A stretch of DNA of 64,000 nucleotides, from the NCBI RefSeq assembly GCF_946480385.1, contig NZ_CAMLJP010000007.1, positions 33,835 to 97,834 on the forward strand, in the 5' to 3' direction. The stretch comes from an uncultured Azospirillum sp. GTDB taxonomy: Bacteria > Pseudomonadota > Alphaproteobacteria > Azospirillales > Azospirillaceae. A model generated the notes under the pieces. That model was given only the letters and a program-made list of their open reading frames with translations, made no database searches and was not told the DNA's origin. Shown here one piece after another: positions 36,761-49,185 of the stretch (its first letter is position 1; every line of letters starts with the position of its first letter). A program made the translations under genes and the position numbers.

Positions 36761-36967
36761 CTATGCCGTCTCCAGCGCCTTCAGCGCCGCCCGCTTCTCG
36801 GTCAGGATTTTGAAGGCGTCATAGGTTTCCTGCGCCACCGTCAGGATGCTCTGCCAATTCTGCGGAAGCTCTTCCGACAGATCGTGCAAATCCATCTTTT
36901 TCTGGGTGGCGCGGGCGTTCAGCTTCCTGATTTCGTCCTTCAGGGCGTCGATGTCGCTCATGGTCAT
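36761..36967 (-). CDS. NifX-associated small helical protein (DUF683/CCE_0567 type)
   Basis: Protein of 68 residues, all helical with a charged coiled-coil pattern ([22 protein letters not shown] in parts). A CCE_0567/DUF683 member, always found downstream of nifX. The start is ATG 36967 or the second ATG at 36961. Role in nitrogenase assembly is inferred from position only. Confidence 0.87.
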   Translation of the reverse strand: MTMSDIDALKDEIRKLNARATQKKMDLHDLSEELPQNWQSILTVAQETYDAFKILTEKRAALKALETA

Positions 36968-36980
36968 GCTCCCGCGAGGT

Positions 36981-37436
36981 TCAGAGGTTTGCGACCTCGG
37001 GGTATTCCCGGATCAGCGCCACCGCGTCCTCGACCAGCTTGGCGCCGTCGGCGGTCAGCTTTTCGAGGCTGGGGAAGCCGAAGCGGTGGACGTCGCGCAG
37101 GGTCTTCGACACCACCACCAGTCGGCCGGTGGTCAAGATCATGCGGCCGAAGCCCTCGTGGCTCATCTTCATCATCGGCGAGGCCATCATGCCGGTCTGC
37201 TTTTCGACCGTGACGCCGACCGCCTTGTAGAACAGCTCCAGCCGCCACAGCGTGTCCGGGTCGGGATCGCCGATGATCGGGATGGCGGCGCGCGCCTCCT
37301 TGTCCAGGATGAAGGGGGCGAGCAGAGCCTCGTCCGGCTTGCCTTCCCAGGCGCCATAGCTGTCCTCGGCACGGAACAGCAGGACCAGCGTCTTCACGAA
37401 CTGGTCGGCGACGGATATCTCGGCCACATCAGCCAT
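36981..37436 (-). CDS. NifX-associated nitrogen fixation protein (DUF269)
   Basis: Protein of 151 residues with the DUF269 core: [41 protein letters not shown]. Universal partner of nifX in diazotroph clusters. It starts two bases after the nifX stop, so is very likely translationally coupled. Function unknown in detail; linked to FeMo-cofactor handling by association. Confidence 0.92.
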   Translation of the reverse strand: MADVAEISVADQFVKTLVLLFRAEDSYGAWEGKPDEALLAPFILDKEARAAIPIIGDPDPDTLWRLELFYKAVGVTVEKQTGMMASPMMKMSHEGFGRMILTTGRLVVVSKTLRDVHRFGFPSLEKLTADGAKLVEDAVALIREYPEVANL

Positions 37437-37438
37437 GG

Positions 37439-37837
37439 TCAGGCCTCCTCCTCGTCGAAATGGAATTGCGGCGTCTCGCCCATCGCCTTGCGCAGCCAGG
37501 GTGGCGGATTGCCGTTCAGCGTCTGGACCAGCTTGTCGAGCAGGGCCGGGATGGCCTCACTGGCCTCGACCTTCACCGGATGGATCTTCTTCGCCACCAC
37601 GCGGGCGGCGGCCGAGGCGCCGATGGCCGACAGGTAGATGATGGCGACGTCGGCCAGCGCCTCCAGCTTGGGCACCAGCTTGTCCTCGTTGCCGTCCTCG
37701 AACATCGAGCCGCCGAACTGGAAGGTTTCCAGAAAGGCATGGCCTTGGCGGTCGACCTGATAGACGGCGATGTTCTTGGCCCAGCCGAAATGCGCATCGA
37801 CGTGCTGCATGTCCTGGGTGCAGAAAGCGACCTTCAT
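37439..37837 (-). CDS. nifX: Nitrogen fixation protein NifX
   Basis: FeMo-cofactor precursor carrier of 132 residues. NifX/NifB-type dinitrogenase iron-molybdenum fold with [21 protein letters not shown] (in parts) at the N-terminus and [17 protein letters not shown]. Acidic tail FDEEEA. ATG at 37837 is preceded by GGAGGAT; longer in-frame start at 38011 would overlap nifN and lacks a ribosome site. 50 bases after nifN. Confidence 0.95.
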   Translation of the reverse strand: MKVAFCTQDMQHVDAHFGWAKNIAVYQVDRQGHAFLETFQFGGSMFEDGNEDKLVPKLEALADVAIIYLSAIGASAAARVVAKKIHPVKVEASEAIPALLDKLVQTLNGNPPPWLRKAMGETPQFHFDEEEA

Positions 37838-37887
37838 CGATCCTCCTCGTGTCGGATGGTGTGTCGGGCGTGGGTCCTGCACCACGC

Positions 37888-39273
37888 TCAGACGGCGTTG
37901 CATCCGCATGATCCGCCTCCGCAGCCGTGCGAGTTCTCCGCGTCCTGATGGCCGGCCTCGTGGTGCTCGTGGTCCATCTCGCGGGCGAGGAACAGGTTGC
38001 CGATGTTGCACAGCAGCTCGCGCGTGCCGCGGTAACCGATCTGGACGCGAAGACCGGCCCCCAGCCGGTCGAACATCGGCAGGCCCATGCGGTGCAGCGG
38101 CACGCCGATCCGCCCCGCCCCCTGCCGCCCGTGCGAGTTGGAGACGATCAGGTCGGCGTCGCGGGCCAGCGTCTCCACATCGGAATGGTCGCCGACCATG
38201 ACGGTGGCGGCCTTCAGCCGCTCCAGCACCGGGCTTTGCGTCGGCGACACCGCGGCGACGACCTCCGCCCCCATGTCGGCCAGGAAGCCGGTGACGGCGT
38301 AGAGCAGGTCGGGTTCCAGCGCAACGGCGATGCGCTTGCGGCTGTAGAAGAAATGCCCGTCCAGCATGGCGTCGACCAGGGCTTCGCGCTGGCGCCGCAG
38401 CCGGGCGGGGGCCGGCTTGCCCGAGATGTCCATCAGCAGGCGGATCAGCTTGTCCGACGTCTCCAGCCCGGTCAGCCGGCTGAAGAAGTGGCTGGGCACG
38501 TCGGTCTTCAGCTCCAGCGCATTGCCGGCGACCCGCATATGCTCACCCACCACGATGGTGGCGGCCGAGGCACCCATGGCGCGGATCTGCTCCACCGTCA
38601 CGCCGCCCAGCGAGGTGGCGGTGAAGTCGGACGGCTGGCGGCCCGCCATCGACAGCGACAGGTCGGGCAGCATGATCGGCGACAGGCCGAAGCCCTCGAT
38701 GATGTCGCGCAGTTCCTCCACGTCGCCGGGCGACAGGTGGCTGCCGGCCAGCACATTGACCTGGGTCGGGATACGCACCGGTGACGGTTCGACCAGCCGC
38801 TCGACGATGGCGGTGACGGCAGCGGCGAAGCCGTCCTCGAAACCGCCGGCGAAGTCGGGGGTGTTGGCGAAGACCAGGGCGGTGTCGGCCATGTCGGGGT
38901 TGCGCTGGCGGAACAGCGTGTACTGACCGCCCATGTCCTCGCCCTTGGTCTCGGTGACGCCGGTGGTGGCGACGCCGATCATGGCGGGCTTGTTGCGCTC
39001 GACGATGGTGCGGATCGCCTGTTCCAGATTGTCGTAGCCGCCGAGGATGGTGGAGACCTGATCCATCGCTGTGGTCTGCAGCGGGATCGCCTCGCGGAAA
39101 TGGCGGACCAGCAGCACCAGCCCGAAGGCGGTGCAACCCTGCGAGCCGTGGAACAGCGGCAGGCAACGGTCGATTCCGAGATAGGCCAGCGCTGCGCCCA
39201 GTGGCTGGCTCATCTTCAGCGGATTGGTGGAAGTGGCCTTGGCGGCGGAGGGGAAGCGCTGGATGTGGGACAT
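37888..39273 (-). CDS. nifN: Nitrogenase cofactor scaffold NifN with metal-binding tail
   Basis: Subunit of the NifEN scaffold where the FeMo-cofactor precursor matures; 461 residues. GSQGCTAFGLV, GDDIEGFG-type region (LRDIIEGFGLSPIMLPDLS in parts), and VATTGVTETKGEDM are NifN/NifK-like. The last 35 residues are a tail rich in His and Cys (HEHHEAGHQDAEN ... GCGGGSCGCNAV), an extension beyond the usual core and a plausible metal site. ATG at 39273 lies six bases after the nifE stop. Confidence 0.94.
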   Translation of the reverse strand: MSHIQRFPSAAKATSTNPLKMSQPLGAALAYLGIDRCLPLFHGSQGCTAFGLVLLVRHFREAIPLQTTAMDQVSTILGGYDNLEQAIRTIVERNKPAMIGVATTGVTETKGEDMGGQYTLFRQRNPDMADTALVFANTPDFAGGFEDGFAAAVTAIVERLVEPSPVRIPTQVNVLAGSHLSPGDVEELRDIIEGFGLSPIMLPDLSLSMAGRQPSDFTATSLGGVTVEQIRAMGASAATIVVGEHMRVAGNALELKTDVPSHFFSRLTGLETSDKLIRLLMDISGKPAPARLRRQREALVDAMLDGHFFYSRKRIAVALEPDLLYAVTGFLADMGAEVVAAVSPTQSPVLERLKAATVMVGDHSDVETLARDADLIVSNSHGRQGAGRIGVPLHRMGLPMFDRLGAGLRVQIGYRGTRELLCNIGNLFLAREMDHEHHEAGHQDAENSHGCGGGSCGCNAV

Positions 39274-39278
39274 CGCCG

Positions 39279-40685
39279 TCACTCCGCCGCCAGAAGGGTG
39301 GAGGACGGGCCGGATTCCCACGGCGCCGGCTGGCGCACCTGACGCCAGATCGGATTCGACAGCGTCTTGTCGATCTCCTCGCAGAGATTGACGATGCCGT
39401 CATAGCCGGCATAGGCGTGGTGGCGCTCCTGATTGATGTCGAGCCAAGGAACCTTGGCCTTCAAGGAGATGAACTGCGACCGGCCACCGGACATCATGAT
39501 GTCGGCCTGATTGTCGGCCAGCATCTTGTAGATGTCGCGCGGCTTCAGGTCGTCCCACTGGTGGAACTCCTCGCCCTTCATCTTCTTGATGCGCTCCTTG
39601 TCCTCCTTGGTCGACTTCTTGGTGGAGGTGCCGAGGATGGTCAGCCCGGCGCCTTCCAGCGCGCTGACCATCGACCAGCTCTTGACCCCGCCGGTGAACA
39701 GGAGGACGCGCTTGCCCTCGAAGCGCGGCTTGTAGGGTTCCAGACGGCGCCAGACGCGGCTTTCCTCGCGCGCGATCACGCCTTCGGTTCGGTCGATCAG
39801 CGCCTTGTCGGCGCCGCGCTCCACCAGCATGCGGGCCATGGTGCTCAGGGTGTCGGACATGTCGGAGACGCCGTAGAAGGAGCCCTCGAAATAGGGGATG
39901 CCGTAGCGCTCCTGCATCTTGCGGCCGACATTCACCAGCGCCTGGCTGCACACCATCATGGTGACGCGGGCGCGGTGGGCCTGGGCGACCTCGTTGTAGC
40001 GGCCGTCGCCGGAGATGCAGGACAGCAGGCGGATGCCGATCTCGTCCAGCAGCGGCTTGACCAGCCACAGTTCGCCGGCAAGGTTGTATTCGCCGATGAT
40101 GCAGACGTCGGTCGGGGTGGTGACCTCCGGCTCCACCGTGCCGATGACATGCTCCAGCAGGGCCTCGCCCGCCAGCTTGTTGCCGAGATTCTTCGATCCG
40201 ACGAAGCCCGGCGCCTCCACCGGGATCACCGGCTTGCCCAGCTTCTGCGTCGCGAACTTGCAGACGGCGGCGATGTCGTCGCCGGTCATCGCGGGCACGC
40301 AGGTCTGATAGACGAAGACGGCCGGCGGGTCGTATTGCTGAACGATCTCCTTGATGGCGCGGTAGAGCTTCTTCTCGCCGCCGCCGATGACGTCCAGCTC
40401 CGACAGATCGGTGGTGAAGCCGGTGCGGTAGAGCTGCGGGCCGGAGGATTGCGAGCCGCGATTGTCCCAGCTGTTGCCCAGGCAGGCGATGGGGCCATGG
40501 ACCAGATGGGCGGCGTCGGCGATCGGCTGCAGCACGATCATCGCCCCGTCATAGGCGCAGCCGCCGGCCGCCGCCCCTGGTTTCAGCGATTTGGTGCAGC
40601 CCTTCTTCTTCTCCTTGGCCGACTTGGCCTGGTTGGTCGCGCAGCCCGGTTCGTTGAAGACGTCCTGGATCTTGTCCTGGAGCAT
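39279..40685 (-). CDS. nifE: Nitrogenase cofactor scaffold NifE
   Basis: Alpha-like subunit of NifEN, 468 residues. P-cluster-equivalent cysteines in GCAYDGAMIV, HGPIACLGNSW and the NifE signature VYQTCVPAMTGDD; cofactor-side region GDGRYNEVAQAHRARVTMM. First gene of the nifE-N-X-DUF269-DUF683-fdxB unit. A sigma-54 promoter and NifA site are directly upstream. Confidence 0.95.
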   Translation of the reverse strand: MLQDKIQDVFNEPGCATNQAKSAKEKKKGCTKSLKPGAAAGGCAYDGAMIVLQPIADAAHLVHGPIACLGNSWDNRGSQSSGPQLYRTGFTTDLSELDVIGGGEKKLYRAIKEIVQQYDPPAVFVYQTCVPAMTGDDIAAVCKFATQKLGKPVIPVEAPGFVGSKNLGNKLAGEALLEHVIGTVEPEVTTPTDVCIIGEYNLAGELWLVKPLLDEIGIRLLSCISGDGRYNEVAQAHRARVTMMVCSQALVNVGRKMQERYGIPYFEGSFYGVSDMSDTLSTMARMLVERGADKALIDRTEGVIAREESRVWRRLEPYKPRFEGKRVLLFTGGVKSWSMVSALEGAGLTILGTSTKKSTKEDKERIKKMKGEEFHQWDDLKPRDIYKMLADNQADIMMSGGRSQFISLKAKVPWLDINQERHHAYAGYDGIVNLCEEIDKTLSNPIWRQVRQPAPWESGPSSTLLAAE

Positions 40686-40733
40686 GCCCGCTTCTCCCTT
40701 CCTGGCGCCGGAAATGGCTCTGCAGTGGTGTGA

Positions 40734-40749
40734 TGCAGGGGGCGTGCCA
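40734..40749 (-). promoter_or_regulatory. Sigma-54 (-24/-12) promoter of nifE
   Basis: Minus-strand TGGCAC (from 40749) then five bases then CTGCA (to 40734), matching TGGCAC-N5-TTGCA with one mismatch. It lies about 50 bases upstream of the nifE start codon. Confidence 0.82.
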
Positions 40750-40794
40750 GTGGGTAAGCTACTGACGAATATGGATTGTCATCTTTCCCATCGC

Positions 40795-40810
40795 TGTCCG
40801 ATAGCTGACA
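40795..40810 (-). promoter_or_regulatory. NifA upstream activator site of nifE
   Basis: TGT-N10-ACA exact match (TGTCCGATAGCTGACA), centred about 55 bases upstream of the -24 element. A symmetric site, so it could also serve the divergent plus-strand gene, but no -24/-12 element was seen on that side. Confidence 0.8.
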
Positions 40811-40922
40811 ATCGCTTCGGGCAGTCCGGGGCTTGTCGGGTGTCGCACAGCAGCGGCGGGAGGAACGCACAGGAAAGGGGTGGGGGCGGCCGTATCAGGA
40901 CGGTTCGCGGCAATGGGATTTC

Positions 40923-41462
40923 ATGATGGCACAACCAGGGTGGCGCGGTGGCCGAGGGATGATGAGCGGACTGCTGCTGACGCTGGCGGCAATGCCGGCC
41001 GTGGCCGCGCAGAATGACGCGGTGATCCGGTTGGCAACGGAGCCCGGCCATGAGATCGGCATCGCCTGCCGTTTCCTCGACCCCGACCAGCGCCCCGTCC
41101 CGCCGGAGGCCGAGACCTTGTGTGCAGCCGCCGCCGATCTCATCGCGGGCAAGACCGCCGGGCATGGCAAGGCGGTGGTGCGTCTCGGCCTGCGGGCCAT
41201 GCCGCCTGACGACGGGGAACCGGAGGAGAAGCCGCCCGCGGTCGATGGCCCGATCCTGCTGCTGGTCCTGGAAGGCCGCCAGGATTGGAGTGGCACCACC
41301 CATCCCCGTTTGCTTCTGCGTGCCCGTCCGGTCCGTGACGGCATGGCCGCCCCGTCGGTTGGCCTGCCGCCGGTCTCGGTCGAGTTGGGGGGAGAGAACT
41401 GGCGGGCGGCTGCCGACCTTGCGCTGGAGCGGGTGGTCGGCTTCGCGATTCGGGACAGTTGA
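40923..41462 (+). CDS. Exported protein of unknown function between nif units
   Basis: Protein of 179 residues beginning at ATG-ATG (40923). A signal peptide (GLLLTLAAMPAVAAQ) with cleavage near residue 28 precedes a soluble domain with one Cys pair (GIACRFLD ... ETLCAAAADLI), a region LLLVLEGRQDWSG and a C-terminal WRAAADLALERVVGFAI. I do not recognise the family. It is divergent from nifE (237 bases apart) and convergent with the aerC-like gene. Codon use matches the neighbours. Confidence 0.72.
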   Translation: MMAQPGWRGGRGMMSGLLLTLAAMPAVAAQNDAVIRLATEPGHEIGIACRFLDPDQRPVPPEAETLCAAAADLIAGKTAGHGKAVVRLGLRAMPPDDGEPEEKPPAVDGPILLLVLEGRQDWSGTTHPRLLLRARPVRDGMAAPSVGLPPVSVELGGENWRAAADLALERVVGFAIRDS

Positions 41463-41508
41463 GGCGGGATGGTTGAAGAGGGATGGCTGACCAGTTCTCC
41501 GGGGATGA

Positions 41509-42999
41509 TCAGCGGGCAAGCACTTGGGCCGCTTCCTTGGTTGCGGCGATGGCGGTTTCGACCTGCGTGAAGGCCGCGGAGATCGCGGTGATGTTTCGGT
41601 CGACAACGCCCACCGAGGTCGATGCTCCCTGCATGTTGACGGAGATGCTGGCGGTGACGGTGGTCTGTTCCTCGACCGCGCCGGCGGACATGACGACGAA
41701 CTCGCGCAGATTGTTCATGGCCGTGCGAATTGCCGACAGGGAAGACACGACATCGCCGGAAACGGATCGCATTCCCTCGATTTCGCGGGAAATCTGGGCG
41801 GTCGCGTTCGCCGACTGGTTGGCCAGATTCTTGACCTCGTTGGCAACCACGGCGAATCCCCTGCCGGCCTCGCCCGCCCGCGCCGCCTCGATGGTCGCGT
41901 TCAGCGCCAGCATGTTGATCTGTCCGGCGATGGAGCGGATCAGTTCGACGATGCCACCCATCGCCTTCGCCACTTCCGACAAGCGGGTCGCAGCGCGGTC
42001 GGCGTTGTCGGCCTCGCTCACGGCGGCATCCGCCGCCTGCTGCGACCGTGACATGCTGTCGGCGATTTCACCGGCGGCGGCCGCCAGTTCCTCCGCCCCG
42101 GCTGCGATGGTCTGCACCGTCACCCGCGTCTCCGACGATGCGGTGGCGGCGGTATCGGCCTGTTTTTGGGCGACGCTCATCGCCCGTTCTATCTCGCCGA
42201 AATTGGTGTCGATCAGGGACTTCAGCCGGTCCAGCAGACTTATCTGGTCGGTGATGTCGGTCGCGAATTTAACGACCTTGCACAGGCGGCCGGCACCATC
42301 GAAAACCGGGTTGTAGGATGCCTGGATCCAGACGACGCGGCCGCCCTTGCCGATGCGCCGGTATTGGGCGGCTTCGAACTGTCCCTTGTTCAGCCGGTGC
42401 CAGAAATCGCGATAGGCGGTCCCTTCGCGCTCCCGCGGATCGACGAACATGCTGTGATGGCGTCCGCGTATTTCCTCCAGGCTGTAGCCGAGCACCTTGA
42501 GGAAATTCTCGTTGGCAGTGATGACGGTGCCGTCGGGATTGAATTCGATCACGGCCTGCGAGCGCGAAATCGCATCGACCTTGCCGCGCATGTCGGTGTT
42601 GATGGCCTCTCTTTCCGTGACGTCGGTGGCGATTTTAACGACTTTGCAGGGACGCCCGGCGGCGTCGAGGATGGGGTTGTATGTGGCCTCGATCCAGACC
42701 TCGCGACCGTTTTTGGCAATGCGCCGGTACAGCGCCCGCTGGAATTCGCCGCGCCTCAGCCGATCCCAGAAGTCCCGATAGGCCTGGCTGGCATGCTCGG
42801 CCGGGTCGACGAACATGCTGTGATGCTGTCCGACGATTTCCGGCAACGAGTAGCCCATTACTTTCAGGAAATTGGAATTTGCCGTCAGGATTTTCCCGTC
42901 CATTGCAAATTCAATCACTGCCATGGAGCGATTCAAGGCGGCCAGCATTGCTTGGTTCTCCGACTCCTTTGAACTTATCGCCCGGATGAAACCAATCAT
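41509..42999 (-). CDS. aerC: Soluble two-PAS chemoreceptor (AerC-like)
   Basis: Cytosolic receptor of 496 residues with no membrane helix. Two very similar PAS domains at about 15-130 and 140-255 (each with GYSLPEIVG / GYSLEEIRG, then [10 protein letters not shown] / [10 protein letters not shown], and YNP near the end), then the signalling domain with tip [19 protein letters not shown]. This is the architecture of Azospirillum AerC, reported to bind FAD and guide cells to low-oxygen niches under nitrogen fixation. The ATG at 42999 is preceded by GGGGGCGG; an upstream codon at 43071 is unlikely. It lies between nifK and nifE, same strand. Confidence 0.87.
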   Translation of the reverse strand: MIGFIRAISSKESENQAMLAALNRSMAVIEFAMDGKILTANSNFLKVMGYSLPEIVGQHHSMFVDPAEHASQAYRDFWDRLRRGEFQRALYRRIAKNGREVWIEATYNPILDAAGRPCKVVKIATDVTEREAINTDMRGKVDAISRSQAVIEFNPDGTVITANENFLKVLGYSLEEIRGRHHSMFVDPREREGTAYRDFWHRLNKGQFEAAQYRRIGKGGRVVWIQASYNPVFDGAGRLCKVVKFATDITDQISLLDRLKSLIDTNFGEIERAMSVAQKQADTAATASSETRVTVQTIAAGAEELAAAAGEIADSMSRSQQAADAAVSEADNADRAATRLSEVAKAMGGIVELIRSIAGQINMLALNATIEAARAGEAGRGFAVVANEVKNLANQSANATAQISREIEGMRSVSGDVVSSLSAIRTAMNNLREFVVMSAGAVEEQTTVTASISVNMQGASTSVGVVDRNITAISAAFTQVETAIAATKEAAQVLAR

Positions 43000-43312
43000 T
43001 TCCGCCCCCTTTTCCCATTGGCTTGGCCGCCTGATGGTTCTTATGAAATCCCAACTCCTTCCCCCGGTCAATAAGTGCTGGCACTTAATGCTGACAGAAG
43101 CGGTAAGAACACCATTCGGTATGAGCTTGTACTAATGGGCGGTGTGGCGATTTCTTATTCTGCATCTATGAAATTCGGAGGCATGGATACAATAAATTTT
43201 ACGTTGCGCTTTTTTGCGCACTGCAGCGGGCGAAATATTTTCTTCACCTAAAAATAAAGTTGCGTCTGGTCATGCGCGCAATCGGTTTGCCCGGCCCCAT
43301 CATCGAAATAAG
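43000..43312. other. Region between the nifK terminator and the aerC-like gene
   Basis: About 310 gene-free bases. It contains a palindrome AAGTGC-TG-GCACTT at 43073-43086, some 75 bases before the receptor start, as a possible operator, and an A/T-rich part at 43140-43260. I could not find a -24/-12 promoter for the receptor. Confidence 0.45.
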
Positions 43313-43360
43313 CGGCAAACAAAAATACCCGGAGCGTGCCGTGGCCGGCGCTCTCCGGGT
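43313..43360 (-). terminator. Terminator of the nifHDK operon
   Basis: Eight-base-pair perfect stem ACCCGGAG / CTCCGGGT with an 18-base GC-rich inner part that can pair further, followed on the minus strand by TATTTTTGTTTG. A second GC-rich hairpin (GCCGGGCC / GGCCCGTC region, 43373-43412) lies between it and nifK. Confidence 0.78.
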
Positions 43361-43482
43361 TGGGGAGGTTGCCGCCGGGCCGGGGGGATGGAGACCCCGG
43401 CCCGTCGGGTTGGCTGGAACCGATGCCTGAAATTGATGTCCGAAATGATGCCTGGATCGCCGCCGACCTGCCGGCGAACCGG

Positions 43483-45042
43483 TCAGCGGATCAGGTCGAA
43501 CGAGTAGTCGGTCTGGCCGACGATGTTGGTGTTGGCGTCGATGTCCTCGAAGATCCGGTCCAGGATCCGCACCAGCACGTTCAGCGCGCCCTGGTAGCCC
43601 CAGGTCGGGTAGCGGTGGTGGTGGTGGCGGTCGAAGATCGGATAGGTCAGGCGGATCAGCGGAACCTTGGTGTCGCGCTCCAGATACTTGCCGTAGCTGT
43701 TGCCGATGATGTAGTCCACCTTGTCGGTGAAGATCAGCGAGCGCAGGTGCCACAGGTCCTTGCCGCCATGGGCCGCACCCGAGGCGCCGAAGGGCGAGGC
43801 GTCCAGCACCTTCTGGACCTGCTTCTCCCACTTCTTGGAACCGGAGGTCGACAGGATGTGCACCGGCTCCGCACCCAGTTCCAGCAGGAAGCGGGTCATG
43901 CCCAGGCAGAAGTCCGGATCGCCGTAGATCGCGAAGCGCTTGCCGTGCATGTGGGTGTGGCTGTCGGCGATGGCGTCGACCAGACGGCCACGCTCCAGCT
44001 TCAGGCTGGCCGGCACCGGCTTGCCCGACAGTTCCGCCAGCTTCAGCAGCAGCTCGTCGGTGGCGGTGACGCCCATCGGGTAGTTGAACTTGGCGACCTG
44101 CTGGCCCTTCTCCTTGCAGAACTGCAGGGTCTGGGTGGTGTTGTATTCCTGCATGGAGAGGGTGGCCTTGGCGTGCAGGGCCTCCTTGGTCTCCTCGATG
44201 GTGGTGCCGCCGTCATACATGCGGTACTCGCCATCCATCGGCGTGTCGAAATTGTCGGACACGTCGGACAGGATCTGCAGCTTCAGGCCGAATTCGCCGG
44301 CGATGCGCTTCAGTTCGCGGTTGTTGCCGACGGCAAACCCGTCGAAGCCCGGGATCAGGTTGATCTGCTCGGTCTTGGGCGTGTCGAAATTCTCCGAATT
44401 GCCCCAGAAGCTGCTCAGGATCCCCTTGATCATGTTGTCGTAGCCGACGATGTGGCTGCCGACGAAGGCCGGGGTGTGGGCGAACGGCACCGGGAAATCG
44501 GCGGGGACGCTTTCCTTGTTCTTGGCGTTGGCGATGAAGCCTTGCAGGTCGTCGCCGATGACTTCGGCCATGCAGGTGGTCATCACCGCGATCATCTTCG
44601 GCTTGTAGAGCGCATAGGCGTTCGCCAGGCCGTCGATCATGTTGTTCAGGCCGCCGAACACCGCCGCGTCTTCCGTCATCGACGAGGAGACCGCGCTGTT
44701 CGGCTCCTTGAAGTGGCGGGTCAGGTGGGTGCGGTAATAGGCGACGCAGCCCTGGGAGCCATGGACGAAGGGCAGGGTGCCTTCGAAGCCCTGGGCGGCG
44801 AACATCGCACCGATCGGCTGGCAGGCCTTGGTCGGGTTGATGACGACCGCTTCACGGGCGAAGTTCTTCGCCTTGTATTCCTCGGACTTGGTCCATTCGG
44901 ACACGCGGGCGACTTCCTCGTCCGAATGTCCGTACTCGAACTCGGTCTTCTTCTTCTCGAACATCGCCGCGTATTCGGGCTGCCGGAAGAGGGTGTAGTG
45001 GTCGAGGATCTTGTCGGCGCTCTGCGAAAGCTTGTCGGTCAT
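43483..45042 (-). CDS. nifK: Nitrogenase MoFe protein beta chain NifK
   Basis: 519 residues, normal length. P-cluster ligands in [29 protein letters not shown] and the [12 protein letters not shown] region; Ser of the P-cluster region [12 protein letters not shown] is conserved. C-terminus ends YSFDLIR as in most NifK. The ATG at 45042 is chosen over TTG 45048; AGGAGA lies upstream. It follows nifD by 31 bases. Confidence 0.97.
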   Translation of the reverse strand: MTDKLSQSADKILDHYTLFRQPEYAAMFEKKKTEFEYGHSDEEVARVSEWTKSEEYKAKNFAREAVVINPTKACQPIGAMFAAQGFEGTLPFVHGSQGCVAYYRTHLTRHFKEPNSAVSSSMTEDAAVFGGLNNMIDGLANAYALYKPKMIAVMTTCMAEVIGDDLQGFIANAKNKESVPADFPVPFAHTPAFVGSHIVGYDNMIKGILSSFWGNSENFDTPKTEQINLIPGFDGFAVGNNRELKRIAGEFGLKLQILSDVSDNFDTPMDGEYRMYDGGTTIEETKEALHAKATLSMQEYNTTQTLQFCKEKGQQVAKFNYPMGVTATDELLLKLAELSGKPVPASLKLERGRLVDAIADSHTHMHGKRFAIYGDPDFCLGMTRFLLELGAEPVHILSTSGSKKWEKQVQKVLDASPFGASGAAHGGKDLWHLRSLIFTDKVDYIIGNSYGKYLERDTKVPLIRLTYPIFDRHHHHRYPTWGYQGALNVLVRILDRIFEDIDANTNIVGQTDYSFDLIR

Positions 45043-45073
45043 TCTCAAATTCTCCTGTTCCAGAGGCCGATGG

Positions 45074-46513
45074 TCAGAACGGGGCCTTCATCACGCCCCA
45101 GACGGGGTTGTTGATGGCCAGGTCCATGTCGCGGGCGAAGATCGCGAAGCCGTCATAGCCGTGGTACGGGCCGGAGTAGTCCCAGCTGTGCATCTGGCGG
45201 AACGGCAGGCCCATCTTCTGGAACACGTACTTTTCCTTGATGCCCGACGCGACGAGGTCGGGACGCATCGCCTCGACGAACTTCTCCAGTTCGAACGCGG
45301 TGACGTCGTCGTAGATCAGCGTGCCTTCCTTCACGTAGTGCGGCGTGCGCTGATAGTCGTCGTTGTGAGCGAATTCGTAACCGGTGCCGATGATCTCCAT
45401 GCCGAGGTCGTGATAGGCATCGACGACGTGGCGGGGACGCAGGCCGCCGACGTAGATCATGACCTTCTTGCCCTCCAGCCGCGGCTTGTACTTGGCGATG
45501 ACCGCATCGACCATCGGCTGGTAGCGGGCGATGACCTTCTCGGCGTTCTCCTTGATCTTGTCGTCGAAGAGGGCCGCGATCTTGCGCAGGGACTCGGCGA
45601 TCTGGCTCGGGCCGAAGAAGTTGTATTCCATCCACGGAATATTGAACTTCTCTTCCATATGGCGCGCGATGTAGTTCATCGAGCGGTAGCAGTGGATCAG
45701 GTTGACCTTGGCCTTCGGCGTGTTCTCCAACTCCGCCAGCGTGCCGTCGCCCGACCACTGGGCGATCACGCGAAGACCGATCTCCTCCAGCAGGATGCGG
45801 GACGACCAGGCGTCGCCGCCGATGTTGTAATCGCCGATGATGGTGACGTCATAGGGGGTGGAGACGAAGTCGGCCTTGGGTTCCGTCTTCTCGAACACCC
45901 AGTCGCGGATGGCGTCGTTGGCGATGTGGTGGCCCAGCGACTGGGACACGCCGCGGAAGCCTTCGCAGCGCACGGGGATGACCGGCTTGCCGATTTCCGC
46001 CGACTTGGCGCGGGCGACCGCCTCGATGTCGTCGCCGATCAGGCCGATCGGGCATTCCGACTGGATCGAGATGCCGTTCACCAGCGGGAACAGCTCGTTG
46101 ATTTCCTCGATGACCTTGTGCAGCTTCTTATCGCCGCCGAAGACGATGTCCTTCTCCTGGAAGTCCGAGGTGAAGTGCATCGTGCCCCAGCTGTCCACAC
46201 CGGTGTCGCCGATGTAGTAGTTGCGGCGGCCGGACCAGGAGTAGTAGCCGCAGCCCACGGGCCCGTGGGAGATGTGGATCATGTCCTTGATCGGACCCCA
46301 CACCACGCCCTTCGAGCCGGCGTAGGCGCAGCCGCGGATGGTCATGACGCCGGGGATGGACTTGACGTTCGACTTGACGCCGCAGTCCTTGGCCTCGGCC
46401 TCCAGCACGTTCAGGTGCTTGGCGCGGCGCTTGCGGGATTTTTCGGGATAGGCTTCGAGGACTTCGTTGACGAGGTTCTTGACGTCGACCGTGGTGTTCT
46501 CGGACAGGCTCAT
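45074..46513 (-). CDS. nifD: Nitrogenase MoFe protein alpha chain NifD
   Basis: 479 residues. P-cluster cysteines in [32 protein letters not shown] and [11 protein letters not shown]. FeMo-cofactor ligands: Cys in [11 protein letters not shown] and His in [16 protein letters not shown] at 46513 ([11 protein letters not shown]) with AGGAGG upstream; the frame stays open up to 46699 but without support. Confidence 0.97.
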   Translation of the reverse strand: MSLSENTTVDVKNLVNEVLEAYPEKSRKRRAKHLNVLEAEAKDCGVKSNVKSIPGVMTIRGCAYAGSKGVVWGPIKDMIHISHGPVGCGYYSWSGRRNYYIGDTGVDSWGTMHFTSDFQEKDIVFGGDKKLHKVIEEINELFPLVNGISIQSECPIGLIGDDIEAVARAKSAEIGKPVIPVRCEGFRGVSQSLGHHIANDAIRDWVFEKTEPKADFVSTPYDVTIIGDYNIGGDAWSSRILLEEIGLRVIAQWSGDGTLAELENTPKAKVNLIHCYRSMNYIARHMEEKFNIPWMEYNFFGPSQIAESLRKIAALFDDKIKENAEKVIARYQPMVDAVIAKYKPRLEGKKVMIYVGGLRPRHVVDAYHDLGMEIIGTGYEFAHNDDYQRTPHYVKEGTLIYDDVTAFELEKFVEAMRPDLVASGIKEKYVFQKMGLPFRQMHSWDYSGPYHGYDGFAIFARDMDLAINNPVWGVMKAPF

Positions 46514-46658
46514 AGCCGGCCTCCTGCTTGAATATTCCGCGCCACTGCAGCGCGTGACCGAGCCCCTCCCTCCCACGCCGACGTCGCCCGGCCGGAACCG
46601 GTGGGCAGTCGTTGGGTCGACGTCGTACGGGGCTGGGGAAAAGGGCCAGTGTTCAGGC

Positions 46659-46690
46659 GGTCCCCCCTGCGCCGATGGGGCAGGGGGGCC
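46659..46690 (-). other. Stable stem-loop between nifH and nifD
   Basis: Stem GGTCCCCCCTGC / GCAGGGGGGCC with an eight-base loop just past the nifH stop, without a T tract. Such structures stabilise the nifH part of the mRNA and raise the NifH:NifDK ratio in other diazotrophs; the role here is inferred. The rest of the 204-base gap shows no gene. Confidence 0.65.
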
Positions 46691-46717
46691 GGTAGGCAAC
46701 CGTCGCTACGCCCGGGA

Positions 46718-49185
<2,468 letters not shown>

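Noticed and set aside
43078..43095. Plus-strand TGGCACTTAATGCT as a sigma-54 promoter
   Set aside because: The spacer is one base short and no plus-strand gene follows; the sequence is better explained as part of the AAGTGC-TG-GCACTT palindrome.
43336..46531. Long plus-strand frames opposite nifK and nifD
   Set aside because: Antisense shadows of two unmistakable nitrogenase genes.
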